From JALUZX01 sp964561605 (GTDB lineage Bacteria; Planctomycetota; UBA1135; JALUZX01): a stretch of 64,000 nt of DNA. Both the position numbers and the translations under genes were made by a program. The stretch is from positions 1 to 64,000 of the forward strand of contig CAZLQD010000047.1 of the NCBI GenBank assembly GCA_964561605.1, given 5' to 3'. The notes under the pieces are model-generated. The model saw only the letters and a list, made by a program, of their open reading frames with translations, was not told where the DNA came from and searched no databases. Positions 16,364 to 26,285 of the stretch are shown piece by piece; the first letter of the stretch is position 1, and each line of letters starts with the position of its first letter.

Positions 16364-19204
16364 CTACCAGGAGGAGAAGACCACCGAGTAGACGATCAGG
16401 ACGATCAGGGTGAGGCCCGTGGCGAGGGCGGCGAAGCCGAAGACCCGGGCCCACTTCTCGTACCACCGCGGAAGGGGGGCGGCCAGCTTGTCTTCGGGCT
16501 TCCCCCGGGCGACCCAGTCGGCGTATTCCCTCGGGCGTTCGTGCTCCAGTTCCTCCAGGGGCATCCGTCCCGTGAACATTACCAGGTCCATGGGGAACTT
16601 GTCGGGGCGGAAGTGGGTGTTGAAGAAGTGGATGGTGAAGATGAAGGCCGTGGCGAGAAGGGCCTCGTCGCCGTGGACGATGGCGGCCACGTTCACCAGC
16701 CTTCCGGGGATGAAGAGGGTGAAGAACTCGGGAAACCAGAGGATCAGTCCGCTCGTGCCGATGACCGCCACGCCCCAGAATACGGCGAAGTAGTCGAATT
16801 TCTCCCAGTAGGTCCAGCGCCCGTAGGCCGGACGGGGGCCCTTCCCCAGGAACCACTTGATCGAGCCCTTGAACTCCTCCCAGTCGCGCCGGTTGAACAT
16901 CAGGGAGTCCTTGTGGAAGACGAATTCCCTCCATGTGCGCCCGGTGGAGCGCTTGAGCTTGACAAGGTACCAGATATGGGCGGCCGCATAACCGAAGGTG
17001 AGGAGGGCGCAGCACCTGTGGATGAACCCCATCGTTTCGAAGCCGCCCAGCAGGTCGGAGAGGAGGCGGGCCCACCAGGTTCCCGAGAATTTCAGGGAGA
17101 GGCCCGTCACTGCGAGGCCGAGGAAGCTCACGATCACCGTGAAGTGGAGCTTTCTCACGAAGGGGGGGAAGCGCCTGTAGAGCCTGCCCCGTGCGTCCGG
17201 GTGGGGCGGGATCTTCCTCTTTTCCCGCAGGGTCTTGATGGACTTGGGGAGCCAGGCGGCCGTATGGGCCCCGGCGAAGAGCAGGGTCCCGAGAAGGAGG
17301 AGGGTCATCCCCCAGAAGGTGGCCCAGATGATGGGATACTTGCCTGGGTCGTGATGGGTGGCGTGGGTCAGGTAGCCCGTGAACTTCCTGTGGGACCCGG
17401 GGTGGCACTTCTTGCAGGTCTTCACGATGTTCCAGGGGCTCAGGGTGGACTTGGGGTCGTCCGGGGGAAGGATGTGGTGGGCGCCGTGACAGTCCTGGCA
17501 CTTGGCGGTCTTGGCCGAGCCGAGCTTGGAGACCTTTCCGTGGTAGGTGTCGAAGTAGGCCTCGGTGATCTTCCGGTGGCACTTTCCGCACTGGTCCAGG
17601 ATGCGGATCCTGAAATCGGCCTGGTCGGCCCGGGAGATCTGGTGGCTCGAGTGGCAGTCGATGCACTCCGGAAGGGGCTTGTCCGTCCTGGTCACGGCCG
17701 GTGAGTGGACGCTCGTGATGAACTGGTCGTAGACGCCCTTGTGGCACCCTCCGCAGGTCCGGGGGATGTTCTTCCGGTTCACCGAGGAGCGGGGGTCGTC
17801 CTTGGGGAGGATGTGGTGGGGCGTGTGGCATCCCACGCAGGTGGCGGTCACCAGCAGGCCGCTCTCCAGGAGACCCTTGCCGTGGATGCTCATTGTGTAG
17901 TGCTCCACGACCTCCTTGTCGGGTCCCTTGTAGCGGACGGCGGCCTTCCTTCCCGCCCGGTGGCACCGGCCGCAGAGTTCGGGGACGTTCATGGGGAAGG
18001 TGGGGGAGTCGGCCGATTCCTTGCTTCGGATCCCGTGGTCGCCGTGGCAGAGGACGCAGTCCGGGGCGTTCTCGTCCCCCTTGGCCCGAAGCTTCCCGTG
18101 AATGCTGTCCTTGTATTCCTCCACCACCTGGGCGTGGCAGATGGAGCAATCCACCTTCTTCCCCTTCAGGGTCTTGCAGGCCCTCTCCAACCCCGGAGAT
18201 GCCCCCGTGTGGCACTTGACGCAGGAGAGATCCTTGTGGACGGAGTTCTGGAGCTCCTCCTTTTCGCAGTAGAGGCGGGAGACCTTGCCGTCCAGGGTGG
18301 GGAAGAGGTCCTTCCTGGAGTGGCAGACCAGGCAATCCTTGTCGGCCATGCCCTGGTCGTAGAAGACCCGCCGGGCCTTGTGCGGCTGGTGGCACTCCAC
18401 GCAGACGGGGATCTTGTGGGGAGCCTCCTCCCAGAGCTTTCCGGCGATCACCTTCCGGTGGACCTCCTCGATCTGGGAGTGGCACTTCATGCAGGTGCGG
18501 GGGACGTTCTTCGCGTTGATCGTGGAGCGGGGATCCTTGTGGTCCAGGACGAAGTGGCTCGTGTGGCAACTGGTGCAGACGGCCGTCACGGAAAGGCCCT
18601 TCTTGAAGAGACCTTCGCCGTGGATGCTCTGGGAATAGTTCTTCAGGATGTGGTTCTTGGGGATGTTCCGCTCCCTCTGGATGGGGGTGCCTTCCTTGTG
18701 GCACTTCCCGCAAAGGAAGGGAATGTTGGTCACCTGGAGGACCGAGCGGGGATCGGAGGGGGGAAGGATGGAGTGGTCGCCGTGGCAGTTCTGGCACCGT
18801 GGCGCCAGGGGGTCCCCCCGTGCGACGGCCCTGCCGTGGAGACTCTGGTCGTAGATCCGGCGGACATCCTCGTGGCAGGAGCCGCAGTCCACGGGGGGGA
18901 GGAACCTGTCGTGGGGCAGAAGGGCGATTCCCTTGTGGCAGGAGACGCAGTGGAGGTCCTTGTGCACTCCCTTCAGGGGAAACTTGTCTCCAAGGTAGAG
19001 ATTCCTCTTTCCGGTCTCCTTCTTCCAGGGGTGTCCTCCGCCGGCCCGGACCATGGCGAGCCGTTCGTTCTCGGGCATGGTCCGGATGGCCGGGTCACCG
19101 TGGCATTTCAGGCAGGCCGAATCGGACCATTCCCTCCCCTGGCCCGGAAGGGAGGCCGGGAGGAGAAAGAGGAGGAGGGGTATTATTCTTGAGAAAACCT
19201 TCAA
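16364..19204 (-). CDS. 19-heme cytochrome c fused to cytochrome b-type membrane domain (CbcL-like quinone:cytochrome oxidoreductase)
   Basis: 946 residues from ATG 19204, with a signal peptide ending near residue 22. Nineteen CxxCH motifs run from CLKCH (about 31) to CKKCH (about 597). Many fall in repeated blocks of the form 'CxxCH..H.IL..DDPRS' and 'SIHG', indicating internal duplication of a cytochrome c3/NapC-like unit. From about residue 615 the protein is membranous, with roughly six helices. Histidines in KLHFTV, FIHRCC, AAHIWYL, IVHGDE and FTIHFFNTHF are suited to b-haem ligation. The layout matches CbcL-type b/c fusions that pass electrons between menaquinol and periplasmic cytochromes, but with about twice the haems I recall for CbcL. 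It is the best candidate for the inner-membrane entry point of the electron route in this window. Confidence 0.9.
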   Translation of the reverse strand: MKVFSRIIPLLLFLLPASLPGQGREWSDSACLKCHGDPAIRTMPENERLAMVRAGGGHPWKKETGKRNLYLGDKFPLKGVHKDLHCVSCHKGIALLPHDRFLPPVDCGSCHEDVRRIYDQSLHGRAVARGDPLAPRCQNCHGDHSILPPSDPRSVLQVTNIPFLCGKCHKEGTPIQRERNIPKNHILKNYSQSIHGEGLFKKGLSVTAVCTSCHTSHFVLDHKDPRSTINAKNVPRTCMKCHSQIEEVHRKVIAGKLWEEAPHKIPVCVECHQPHKARRVFYDQGMADKDCLVCHSRKDLFPTLDGKVSRLYCEKEELQNSVHKDLSCVKCHTGASPGLERACKTLKGKKVDCSICHAQVVEEYKDSIHGKLRAKGDENAPDCVLCHGDHGIRSKESADSPTFPMNVPELCGRCHRAGRKAAVRYKGPDKEVVEHYTMSIHGKGLLESGLLVTATCVGCHTPHHILPKDDPRSSVNRKNIPRTCGGCHKGVYDQFITSVHSPAVTRTDKPLPECIDCHSSHQISRADQADFRIRILDQCGKCHRKITEAYFDTYHGKVSKLGSAKTAKCQDCHGAHHILPPDDPKSTLSPWNIVKTCKKCHPGSHRKFTGYLTHATHHDPGKYPIIWATFWGMTLLLLGTLLFAGAHTAAWLPKSIKTLREKRKIPPHPDARGRLYRRFPPFVRKLHFTVIVSFLGLAVTGLSLKFSGTWWARLLSDLLGGFETMGFIHRCCALLTFGYAAAHIWYLVKLKRSTGRTWREFVFHKDSLMFNRRDWEEFKGSIKWFLGKGPRPAYGRWTYWEKFDYFAVFWGVAVIGTSGLILWFPEFFTLFIPGRLVNVAAIVHGDEALLATAFIFTIHFFNTHFRPDKFPMDLVMFTGRMPLEELEHERPREYADWVARGKPEDKLAAPLPRWYEKWARVFGFAALATGLTLIVLIVYSVVFSSW

Positions 19205-19314
19205 GGATATTCGTCTTTCGAGGAGTGGAGGGGAGTCTAGGGAAAAACGCCTTTCCGGAAAAGCTGGACTTTTTTGTGGAATTGACCGCCCGGGAGGGGA
19301 AGGGGGGGGTACGC

Positions 19315-19356
19315 GAAGGGGGCCGGCCGGCCCCCATGGACCGGCCGGCCCCCTTC
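19315..19356 (-). terminator. Perfect 16-bp inverted repeat downstream of glycosidase gene
   Basis: Arms 19315-19330 and 19341-19356 are exact inverted complements (GAAGGGGGCCGGCCGG) around a ten-base loop. The repeat lies 15 bases beyond the minus-strand glycosidase stop. It is very stable, but no U-tract follows on that strand. Confidence 0.6.
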
Positions 19357-19371
19357 AGGAGGCTCCCGGAA

Positions 19372-22140
19372 CTAGCGGAGGTCCACTTCGCCCAGGTTGA
19401 AGCCCTTCCGGAGGGTTCCCGCCGGGAAGGGCCTGGGCGGCATGGGCCGCTCGGTGGAGCAGGGCCTTGCCAGGTGGAAGGCGATCTCCCGGGCCTTCGG
19501 GGCGACGGAGGTGTAGATCCAGGCCTGGGCCTTTCCCGACCAGGGGCTGGTTCCTTTGCGGGTGGTCCCCTGGACCCGGACCGTGTGCGGGCCGGGGGGG
19601 ACGGGAAGGGTGATCCAGGTCCACTTGCCCCGCTTCCCCTCCTTGTGGAAGGACACGGCCTTTCCGTCCAGGAGGACCTTCACGGCCTTCCTGCCCCGGA
19701 AGGGGAAGGGATCGACCAGGACGGCGAGCATGGAGTCCCGGGCGGCCCGGTCCAGGTCGAAGCGGACCTCCAGGTCCAGGCCTTCCTTGTTTCCGTCGAA
19801 GGCGACCATGGAGGTCTTGAGGGGATAGACCGGCTCGACCCGGGGAATCCTGAGGAGGGCGGGAGGAATCTCCCGGCCGTCCAGGACGACGCTCTTCACC
19901 CGGCCGGGGTTCAGGAGGCGGGCGTCTTTCCCGGCCTGGAGCACCCGGAGGACGTAGGGGTCGCCCTTCTTGCGGACCTCCTCGAAGACCGCCCCGGCAA
20001 GGAGGGGCCTCTCCACGGAGTCCAGGGGATAGACCTCGTAGACCGCCGTTTCGTATCCCTCCAGCGGAATTTCGATGGAGGCCCCGGCGGCGTAGATGCC
20101 GGGGAGGATGTACCGCGTCGGGTAGACCCGCTCCACCACCAGGGAGGCGGCGTCTTCGTCCAGGCCCACGGCGTGATCCAGCTCGACCCGGATCCGGCCG
20201 GCCCGGACCGAGGGATTCCTCAGGGCCAGGATCCCCCGGTTTCCGGCGAAGTGGGCGTAACCGTAGGGTTCGCCCGCCCCGGGATCTCCGCCGATCATTT
20301 CGGTGTTCCTCAAGACCGTAAAGCGGTCCTTGGCCCAGCGGATGGAGTCACCCAGGGCCCGCCACTCGCCGTCGGTCAGGATGTCCGGGGAGACGTAGAG
20401 CTCCCACATGGAGACGCCCCGGGCGAAGTAGAGGAGGGCGTTGTTGGTGAACTTGTCCAGGGGTTCGGCCTCGCCTCCCAGCTTCTGCAGGTTCCCCTTG
20501 ATGATGCCGTGGGTCATCATGTTGGAGATGGGGAACCAGACGTCCTTCTTGTGGAAGTCCTCGTAGAGGACGATGTCCCTGTAGGTCATGGCCGAGTCGC
20601 GCTTGCTCCAGGACGGCACGTCGGAGAAGCCGTAATCTCCTCCCTGCATCCAGATCTGGTCGGCGTACTTGAGCCACCAGGGGCTGAGCCAGGTCCCGGA
20701 TGTGATGTTCAGGTAGATCTCCGGGTCGGCCTTCCGCACGGCCTTGCACAGGTCGATCACCGATTCGATGACGGCACGGCGGGAGTAGATTCCCACGGGG
20801 TGCCCGTGGTCCGGTTCGCTGCAGGAGAACTGGATCCCGTCCCACTTGTAGTAGGCCACGTGGTCCTTCTTCACGAAGTCCACCACCCGCTTCTTGAAGA
20901 GGGCGTGGTAGTTCTTTCCGGCCAGGCAGAGCTGGTCGCCCGTGACCTCGTAGCCGTGGGCCTTCATCCACTCGATCCGCCAGGACCTGTGGGAATACCC
21001 GCCGGTGGGACCGAACCAGATGCCGAGTTTGGAGCCGAGGGATTCCAGTCTCTGGGCGATGGGGAGGAGGCCGTCGGGGAATTCCTTCTTCCTGAGAACC
21101 CAGTCGGAGCGGTAGACGTCCCAGCCGTCGTCCAGGACGAAGGCGTCCAGGTGGATCCCGTATTTACGGATCATGTTCTTCTCGAAGAGGTCGATGATCC
21201 TGAGGGTGTTCTTCTCGTTCATCACGTGGCTCTCGTCCTTGACCATGACCGGGGCCCTCAGGTCGTACCAACTGTTGTAGAGGGTGTAGGGCCTGACGGG
21301 GGCCACCCGGACCCAGTCGAGGTAACGGAAGAACCAGTACTTCACCCTTGCGTCGGGGGTGAGGCCCAGGACGGCCCACTCCGAGGCGACTCCCTCGGAG
21401 CGGATTCTCTCGCCGATCCACTGGGCGGCCGTGACCTTGCACCCTCCCTCGAGAGAGGAGATGCCGTTTCGGCCTCCCGGGTATTCCAGGCCGAAGAAGG
21501 CGCCGAACTTCCCGTAGTCGAGGGCCACGGGCTGGCCGAAATCGCCCCTCTTCACGACGTGGAAGGGTCGGTCATCCAGGAAGGAATCCACCGGGGCGAT
21601 CCTCCTGAGGAAGTGGCGGCCCGTCTTCTCGTCCCGCAGGAGGAGGCGTTTCCTGGCGAAGAAGGCCCCCGGTTCGAGACGCCAGGTCACCTGGAGGCGG
21701 AAGGGGGCCCGCCTGGCGGTGAAGAAGAGGGAGAGTTCCTGGGCTCCGCCCCGGCCCGTGTCGGCCGCGGAGGCCTTGAGGCGGAAATCCTTTGCTCTGA
21801 AGATGATGGGGTTGTCGGCGTTGTATTTCTTTCCCGGCGCGTGCCAGCCCGTCCACATGACGTCCAGGTAGAAATCCCCGTCCGTCTCGAGAAGGGCTCC
21901 CTCGGGGGCCGCCCCCTTTCCGGGATGGCCCACCATCTTGAGCCTCTCCCAGGCCAGGGAATCGTCCCGGACCCCCACCTGGAGTTCCACGATCCCGTTG
22001 GAGATCGTGAAAGCCTTGGTCTGGGCCCTTTCTCCTGCCGGGTTCTGGGCCCTCGGGAGAGGGGAGAAGAAGAGGGTTGGGAGAAAGAGAAGAGAGAGTG
22101 CCCGGGCCGGCCGGCCCGGTCCGAAGGAAAGCCTCGTCAT
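19372..22140 (-). CDS. Secreted clan-D-like glycoside hydrolase (alpha-galactosidase / GH36-GH27 type)
   Basis: 922 residues from ATG 22140, preceded by GGAGG at seven bases; the frame stays open upstream but without coding signal. A signal peptide is present (ALSLLFLPTLFFSPLPRA). The first 280 residues form a beta-sandwich-like region. The TIM-barrel part shows FVLDDGWD (about 332-339), KLGIWFGPTGG, and YYKWDG (about 429-434), whose Asp matches the nucleophile position of alpha-galactosidase-type enzymes (KxD motif). The C-terminal 250 residues are beta-rich and probably not catalytic. It is divergent from a sulfatase gene. It probably removes alpha-linked sugars from a sulfated glycan. The exact family and linkage cannot be fixed by eye. 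Confidence 0.78.
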   Translation of the reverse strand: MTRLSFGPGRPARALSLLFLPTLFFSPLPRAQNPAGERAQTKAFTISNGIVELQVGVRDDSLAWERLKMVGHPGKGAAPEGALLETDGDFYLDVMWTGWHAPGKKYNADNPIIFRAKDFRLKASAADTGRGGAQELSLFFTARRAPFRLQVTWRLEPGAFFARKRLLLRDEKTGRHFLRRIAPVDSFLDDRPFHVVKRGDFGQPVALDYGKFGAFFGLEYPGGRNGISSLEGGCKVTAAQWIGERIRSEGVASEWAVLGLTPDARVKYWFFRYLDWVRVAPVRPYTLYNSWYDLRAPVMVKDESHVMNEKNTLRIIDLFEKNMIRKYGIHLDAFVLDDGWDVYRSDWVLRKKEFPDGLLPIAQRLESLGSKLGIWFGPTGGYSHRSWRIEWMKAHGYEVTGDQLCLAGKNYHALFKKRVVDFVKKDHVAYYKWDGIQFSCSEPDHGHPVGIYSRRAVIESVIDLCKAVRKADPEIYLNITSGTWLSPWWLKYADQIWMQGGDYGFSDVPSWSKRDSAMTYRDIVLYEDFHKKDVWFPISNMMTHGIIKGNLQKLGGEAEPLDKFTNNALLYFARGVSMWELYVSPDILTDGEWRALGDSIRWAKDRFTVLRNTEMIGGDPGAGEPYGYAHFAGNRGILALRNPSVRAGRIRVELDHAVGLDEDAASLVVERVYPTRYILPGIYAAGASIEIPLEGYETAVYEVYPLDSVERPLLAGAVFEEVRKKGDPYVLRVLQAGKDARLLNPGRVKSVVLDGREIPPALLRIPRVEPVYPLKTSMVAFDGNKEGLDLEVRFDLDRAARDSMLAVLVDPFPFRGRKAVKVLLDGKAVSFHKEGKRGKWTWITLPVPPGPHTVRVQGTTRKGTSPWSGKAQAWIYTSVAPKAREIAFHLARPCSTERPMPPRPFPAGTLRKGFNLGEVDLR

Positions 22141-22311
22141 GTCAGGTCCTCCAAGTAGATCGTCCGCCGAGTGTCTCTTTCGGGGCCAGGGGGCCGCTTC
22201 CGCCGAGGTTGCGCATTGCGAGGGAACCCGAGGGAAAAGGAGAAAGCAAGGATCTTTCCTCCAGGCTATGCTTGGCATTCCCTGGACCCAGGCATCCCAC
22301 GTGGGGGGCTC

Positions 22312-23781
22312 ATGGACAGAAGAAGTTTCCTCAAGACCCTGGGAGCCGGGACGGCGGCCCTGGCTTTTCCTTCCTGTGTGACTCCTTCGGGGAAGTCCCG
22401 GCGGGGGCGTCCCAATATCGTCTTCATTCTCGTGGACGACCTGGGTTGGCGCGACCTGGCCTGCACGGGGAGCACCTTCTACGAGACGCCCAACATCGAC
22501 AGGCTGGCCCGGGAGGGGATGAGGTTCACCACGGCCTACGCCTCCTGCCCGGTCTGCTCTCCCACCAGGGCGAGCCTCATGACGGGCAAGTATCCGCCCA
22601 GGGTGAACATCACGGACTGGATCCCGGGGAACCGCCCCAAGAACAGGAAGCTCCTCGGTCCTCCCATCGCCGATCACCTGGCCCTGAAGGAGGTGACCAT
22701 CGCCGAGGCCCTCGGTGAGGCGGGTTACGTGACCTTCTTCGCCGGCAAGTGGCACCTGGGAGGAAAGGGCTACTACCCGGAGGACCAGGGCTTCGACACC
22801 AACATCGGGGGGTGCGAGTGGGGAAGCCCCCACGGGGGATACTACTCGCCCTACAAGAATCCTCACATGAAGGACGGGCCCAAGGGGGAGTACCTGACGG
22901 ACAGGCTCACCAGGGAGTGCCTGAAGTTCCTGGACCGGGTGGGGGGAAAGAGGCCCTTCTTCCTGGATCTCTCCTTCTACGCCGTCCACACGCCCATCCA
23001 GGGATGCAGGCGATACGTGTCCCACTTCAGGAAGAAGGCCGCCGCCCTTCCCCCATTGAAGGGCCCGGCCCAGATCCCCGAGCACCAGGGGCACACCAAG
23101 GTCCGCCAGGACAACCCCAGGTACGCTTCCATGATCCGGGCCGTGGACGAGGGAGTCGGGAGGATCCTGGACAAGCTGAAGGAGCTGGGCCTGGAGAAGG
23201 ACACCGTCGTGATCTTCACCTCCGACAACGGGGGGCTCTCCACCTTGTGGAGGAGGGGGTTTCCCACGAGCAACCTCCCTCTTCGGGCGGGAAAGGGCTG
23301 GGCCTACGAGGGAGGGATCCGGGTTCCCTTGATCATCAAGGCCCCAGGCGTCACCAGACCGGGGACGACCTCGCCGGTGCCCGTGATCAGCATGGATCTC
23401 TATCCCACCATTCTCAGGCTGGCGGGCCTTCCCCTCCGCCCGGGGCAACACAAGGACGGCCTGGACCTGACTCCTGTCTTGAAGGGAGCGAAGAGTCTCC
23501 CCCGGAAGGCCCTCTTCTGGCACTACCCCCACTACCACGGGAGCTCCTGGACCCCCGGGGCGGCCATTCGGGCCGGCCGGTGGAAATACATCGAGTTCTA
23601 CGACTGGGGAACCAGGGAGCTCTACGACCTGGAGAAGGACCAGGGGGAGAGGCACAACCTGGCCGGCGAATACCCGGAGAAGATGAGGGAGCTCCGGGCC
23701 ATGCTCCACGCCTGGCAGAAGGAGGTGGGTGCCGAGATGCCCAGGCCCAACCCGAACTACAAGCCCCGCAAAGGCCGTTGA
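22312..23781 (+). CDS. Tat-exported sulfatase
   Basis: 489 residues from ATG 22312, chosen because it begins the twin-arginine leader MDRRSFLKTLGAGTAALAF. After a possible lipoprotein-like Cys (SCVTPSG) comes PNIVFILVDDLGW, giving the metal-binding Asp pair. The sulfatase motif C-S-P-T-R starts at Cys 82; this Cys is expected to be converted to formylglycine by an anaerobic or FGE-type maturase not seen here. Further conserved parts are GKWHLGG, FFLDLSFYAVHTP, TVVIFTSDNGG and YEGGIRVPLIIKAPG. It hydrolyses a sulfate ester, probably on a polysaccharide as the adjacent glycosidases suggest. Codon use matches the rest of the window. Confidence 0.93.
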   Translation: MDRRSFLKTLGAGTAALAFPSCVTPSGKSRRGRPNIVFILVDDLGWRDLACTGSTFYETPNIDRLAREGMRFTTAYASCPVCSPTRASLMTGKYPPRVNITDWIPGNRPKNRKLLGPPIADHLALKEVTIAEALGEAGYVTFFAGKWHLGGKGYYPEDQGFDTNIGGCEWGSPHGGYYSPYKNPHMKDGPKGEYLTDRLTRECLKFLDRVGGKRPFFLDLSFYAVHTPIQGCRRYVSHFRKKAAALPPLKGPAQIPEHQGHTKVRQDNPRYASMIRAVDEGVGRILDKLKELGLEKDTVVIFTSDNGGLSTLWRRGFPTSNLPLRAGKGWAYEGGIRVPLIIKAPGVTRPGTTSPVPVISMDLYPTILRLAGLPLRPGQHKDGLDLTPVLKGAKSLPRKALFWHYPHYHGSSWTPGAAIRAGRWKYIEFYDWGTRELYDLEKDQGERHNLAGEYPEKMRELRAMLHAWQKEVGAEMPRPNPNYKPRKGR

Positions 23782-23787
23782 GGAGGC

Positions 23788-23816
23788 CCCCCGGCCGGGC
23801 ACCGCCCGGCCGGGGG
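23788..23816. terminator. Perfect 13-bp hairpin between convergent sulfatase and GH20 genes
   Basis: Arms 23788-23800 (CCCCCGGCCGGGC) and 23804-23816 are exact complements with a three-base loop. The hairpin fills nearly the whole gap between two convergent stops and so probably serves both strands. There is no U-tract. Confidence 0.6.
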
Positions 23817-23822
23817 CGGATT

Positions 23823-26138
23823 TCACCGGTGGAGGAGGAGGTCTTTCGGAATGGGGCCTTCCTCCAGGCCCGGGCCCTGGAGGGTGACCGCCAGCCTTTG
23901 GGCGCCGCCGGCCTGGAAGAACTTCACCCGGAAGGGGTAGACCCCGGCCCGGAGGCGGACGGATGTCTTTTTCACGCCGTAGCCGTGGAGGCCGTCGTTG
24001 TCCAGGATCACCGCGCCGCCCAGGTAGAGGAGACTGCCGTCGTCGCTTCCGAGGCCGAAGGTGTAGATTCCGTCCCTCGGGATCTTGAGGAATCCGTCGA
24101 ACTGGAGGGCGTAATCGGAGTCACGCCTCCGGGGGGAGATGTCGATCTTGTCCGCGATCTTCCGGGTGAGGATCCGGACCTTGCGGAAGTCCGGGCAGTT
24201 CCCCCAGGATCCTTCGGCGTAGGAGACGGTCAGGCCGGGCTCCATTCCCCTTGGGGACACCCTGGAGGCGCGGATGCAGCGGACCACGGCCGTCTCGCCG
24301 GGGCTTCCGTCGGGACGGAAATAAGCGGCCTTCACCGTGCAGGGCCGGGTGAGCCGGATGGGGCCCTTGTAGAGAGGGGAGTCCGAAGTGGGGGTCTTGC
24401 CGTCCAGGGTGTAGCGGATCGGCAGGCCGCCCCCGCCGGGGGGAAGGCGGAATTCCACCGTGACGGGCTTCTTCTCCAGGAAGACCGCTCCGAAGAGGGG
24501 CTCGGGGGCCGGGAGGCAGTAGTTCACCACCATGGCGTCCAGCCTGGCGATGAAGTAGTGGAGCCTCTCCTGGAAATCCCGGAGGTTCTTCTCCTCTTGG
24601 GGAAGCCAGGCCGTCTCGGCCAGGGCGAGGACCCGTGGGAAGATCATGTACTGGACCCTCCGGAAGTCGTTCATCCACTCCGTCCAGATGTTGGCCTGGA
24701 CGCCCAGGACGTGTTTCGCCTGGGCCGAGGTCAGCTCGGCCGGGACCGGGTCGTACTGGTAGACCCGGGAGACGGAATTCGCCTTGTAGGAGTAGTCGAA
24801 GTAGCAGGGGCCTGTCGGGGTCATGACCACGTCGTGGTCCATGCGGGCCGCCCGGATGCCGCCGGTGATCCCACGCCAGCTCATCACCGTGGCGTTGGGG
24901 GAGAGCCCGCCCTGGAGGATTTCGTCCCAGCCCACGAGCCTCCTTCCCCGGCCCGTCAGGAACCGGTCCATCCTGTGGATGAAGTAACTCTGGACCTGGT
25001 CCAGGTTCTTCAGGCCCTCCCGCTTCATGAGCTTCCGCACGGCCGGGCTCGCCGCCCAGTAGCCCTTCCCGACTTCGTCCCCCCCGATGTGGATGTACTT
25101 GGAGGGAAAGAGTTCCATCACCTCGGTGAGGACGTCCTGGAGGAAGGTGTAGGTCCGTTCCAGGCCGGCGTTGTAAACGTTTTCCCTCCCGCCGAACCGG
25201 GCCAGGACCTTCTTCTTCTCCGCCGGGGGAAGGTCGATCCCAAGTTCGGGGTAGGCCACCAGCGCAGGCAGGCTGTGCCCGGGCATCTCGATCTCGGGGA
25301 CGATCGTCACGTAGCGCTCTTTGGCGTATTCCACGATGTCCCGGATCTCCTTCTTGGTGTAGTAACCGCCGTAGACCCGTCGGCCCGTCTTCTTCAGGGG
25401 GAAAGTGAGATTCCTGTAGTTCCAGCCCCGTCCGTCGCCCAGCCTCCAGGCGCCGATGGAGGTGAGCTTGGGGTACTTCTCGATCTCGATCCGCCAGCCG
25501 CCGTCGTCCACCAGGTGCCAGTGGAAGACGTTCATCCTGAGCATGGCCAGGTAATCGATGTATTCCTTGATCTGGCCGGGAGGGAAGAAGTGGCGGGAGA
25601 CATCCAGGTGGAGTCCCCGCCAGCGGAAGCGGGGCTTGTCCTCGATCTTCAGGCAGGGGACCAGGAGGGGTCCCTTTCCGATGGGGTGGTCCGCCTCCAC
25701 CCGGGGCGGAAGGAGCTGGCGGAGGGTCTGGATCCCGTGAAAGATCCCGGCGCCCCCGGTGGAACGGATCGTCACCGAGGAAGGCTTCACCTCCAGGATG
25801 TAACCCTCGGGGCCCAGGTCCCGCCTGGCCCCCAGGCTGGTGAGGAGGATCGCTCCGGGCCGGGCCTTCTCCTTGCTCCAGGGGCGGAGGGGAAGCTCCA
25901 GCCTGGTGGACCGCGATAGGAAGCGGGAGAAGTACCGGGCCGTCCTGGCGGCTTCACCGAAGTCCGGCTGGTAGAGGAGGCACACCCCCGGTCCCAGGAG
26001 GAAGCGGCCCTTGGCCGGCTGGACCTTCAAGGGCCTGGGGATCAGGGGTGGGAGGCTCCTCCCCTTGGCCTGGGCCGGGGAAGGAATGCAAAGAAGGAGT
26101 GCCGGAAAGAACAAGCCGAAGACTCCAATGCCGCGCAT
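23823..26138 (-). CDS. Secreted GH20 beta-N-acetylhexosaminidase with C-terminal PA14-like domain
   Basis: 771 residues from ATG 26138 (a second ATG lies one codon upstream, but GGAGG spacing favours 26138). Signal peptide IGVFGLFFPALLLCIPSPAQA. A GH20 N-terminal domain (about 30-165) is followed by the catalytic barrel. The barrel carries RWRGLHLDVSRHFF, NVFHWHLVDDGGWR, IVPEIEMPGHS and the HIGGDEV motif, whose Asp354-Glu355 are the substrate-assisted catalytic pair. VMSWRG and QANIWTEW complete the site. A chitobiase-C-like segment (YTLDGKTPT) follows at about 545-600. The last 150 residues look like a PA14 carbohydrate-binding domain (FDGFLKIPRDGIYTFGLGSDDGS). It releases terminal GlcNAc or GalNAc. 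With the sulfatases around it, a sulfated amino-sugar glycan is a plausible substrate. Confidence 0.93.
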   Translation of the reverse strand: MRGIGVFGLFFPALLLCIPSPAQAKGRSLPPLIPRPLKVQPAKGRFLLGPGVCLLYQPDFGEAARTARYFSRFLSRSTRLELPLRPWSKEKARPGAILLTSLGARRDLGPEGYILEVKPSSVTIRSTGGAGIFHGIQTLRQLLPPRVEADHPIGKGPLLVPCLKIEDKPRFRWRGLHLDVSRHFFPPGQIKEYIDYLAMLRMNVFHWHLVDDGGWRIEIEKYPKLTSIGAWRLGDGRGWNYRNLTFPLKKTGRRVYGGYYTKKEIRDIVEYAKERYVTIVPEIEMPGHSLPALVAYPELGIDLPPAEKKKVLARFGGRENVYNAGLERTYTFLQDVLTEVMELFPSKYIHIGGDEVGKGYWAASPAVRKLMKREGLKNLDQVQSYFIHRMDRFLTGRGRRLVGWDEILQGGLSPNATVMSWRGITGGIRAARMDHDVVMTPTGPCYFDYSYKANSVSRVYQYDPVPAELTSAQAKHVLGVQANIWTEWMNDFRRVQYMIFPRVLALAETAWLPQEEKNLRDFQERLHYFIARLDAMVVNYCLPAPEPLFGAVFLEKKPVTVEFRLPPGGGGLPIRYTLDGKTPTSDSPLYKGPIRLTRPCTVKAAYFRPDGSPGETAVVRCIRASRVSPRGMEPGLTVSYAEGSWGNCPDFRKVRILTRKIADKIDISPRRRDSDYALQFDGFLKIPRDGIYTFGLGSDDGSLLYLGGAVILDNDGLHGYGVKKTSVRLRAGVYPFRVKFFQAGGAQRLAVTLQGPGLEEGPIPKDLLLHR

Positions 26139-26285
26139 CATCCCTCCATTTTTTGCCGGGAGTAGTTTTATAACGAGGGATTCTACCAACGGGGGGAGGG
26201 GGGGGCGGCCCCTTCCTGGAGATTCTTCTTCTTGGAGGGAGTAGACTCTCTCTCCCCCCGGACGGAAGACCCCGAGAGGCAGGCC

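Noticed and set aside
22141..23826. Upstream extension of the clan-D-like glycosidase gene
   Set aside because: Open by chance opposite the sulfatase gene. The signal peptide and GGAGG site place the start at 22140.
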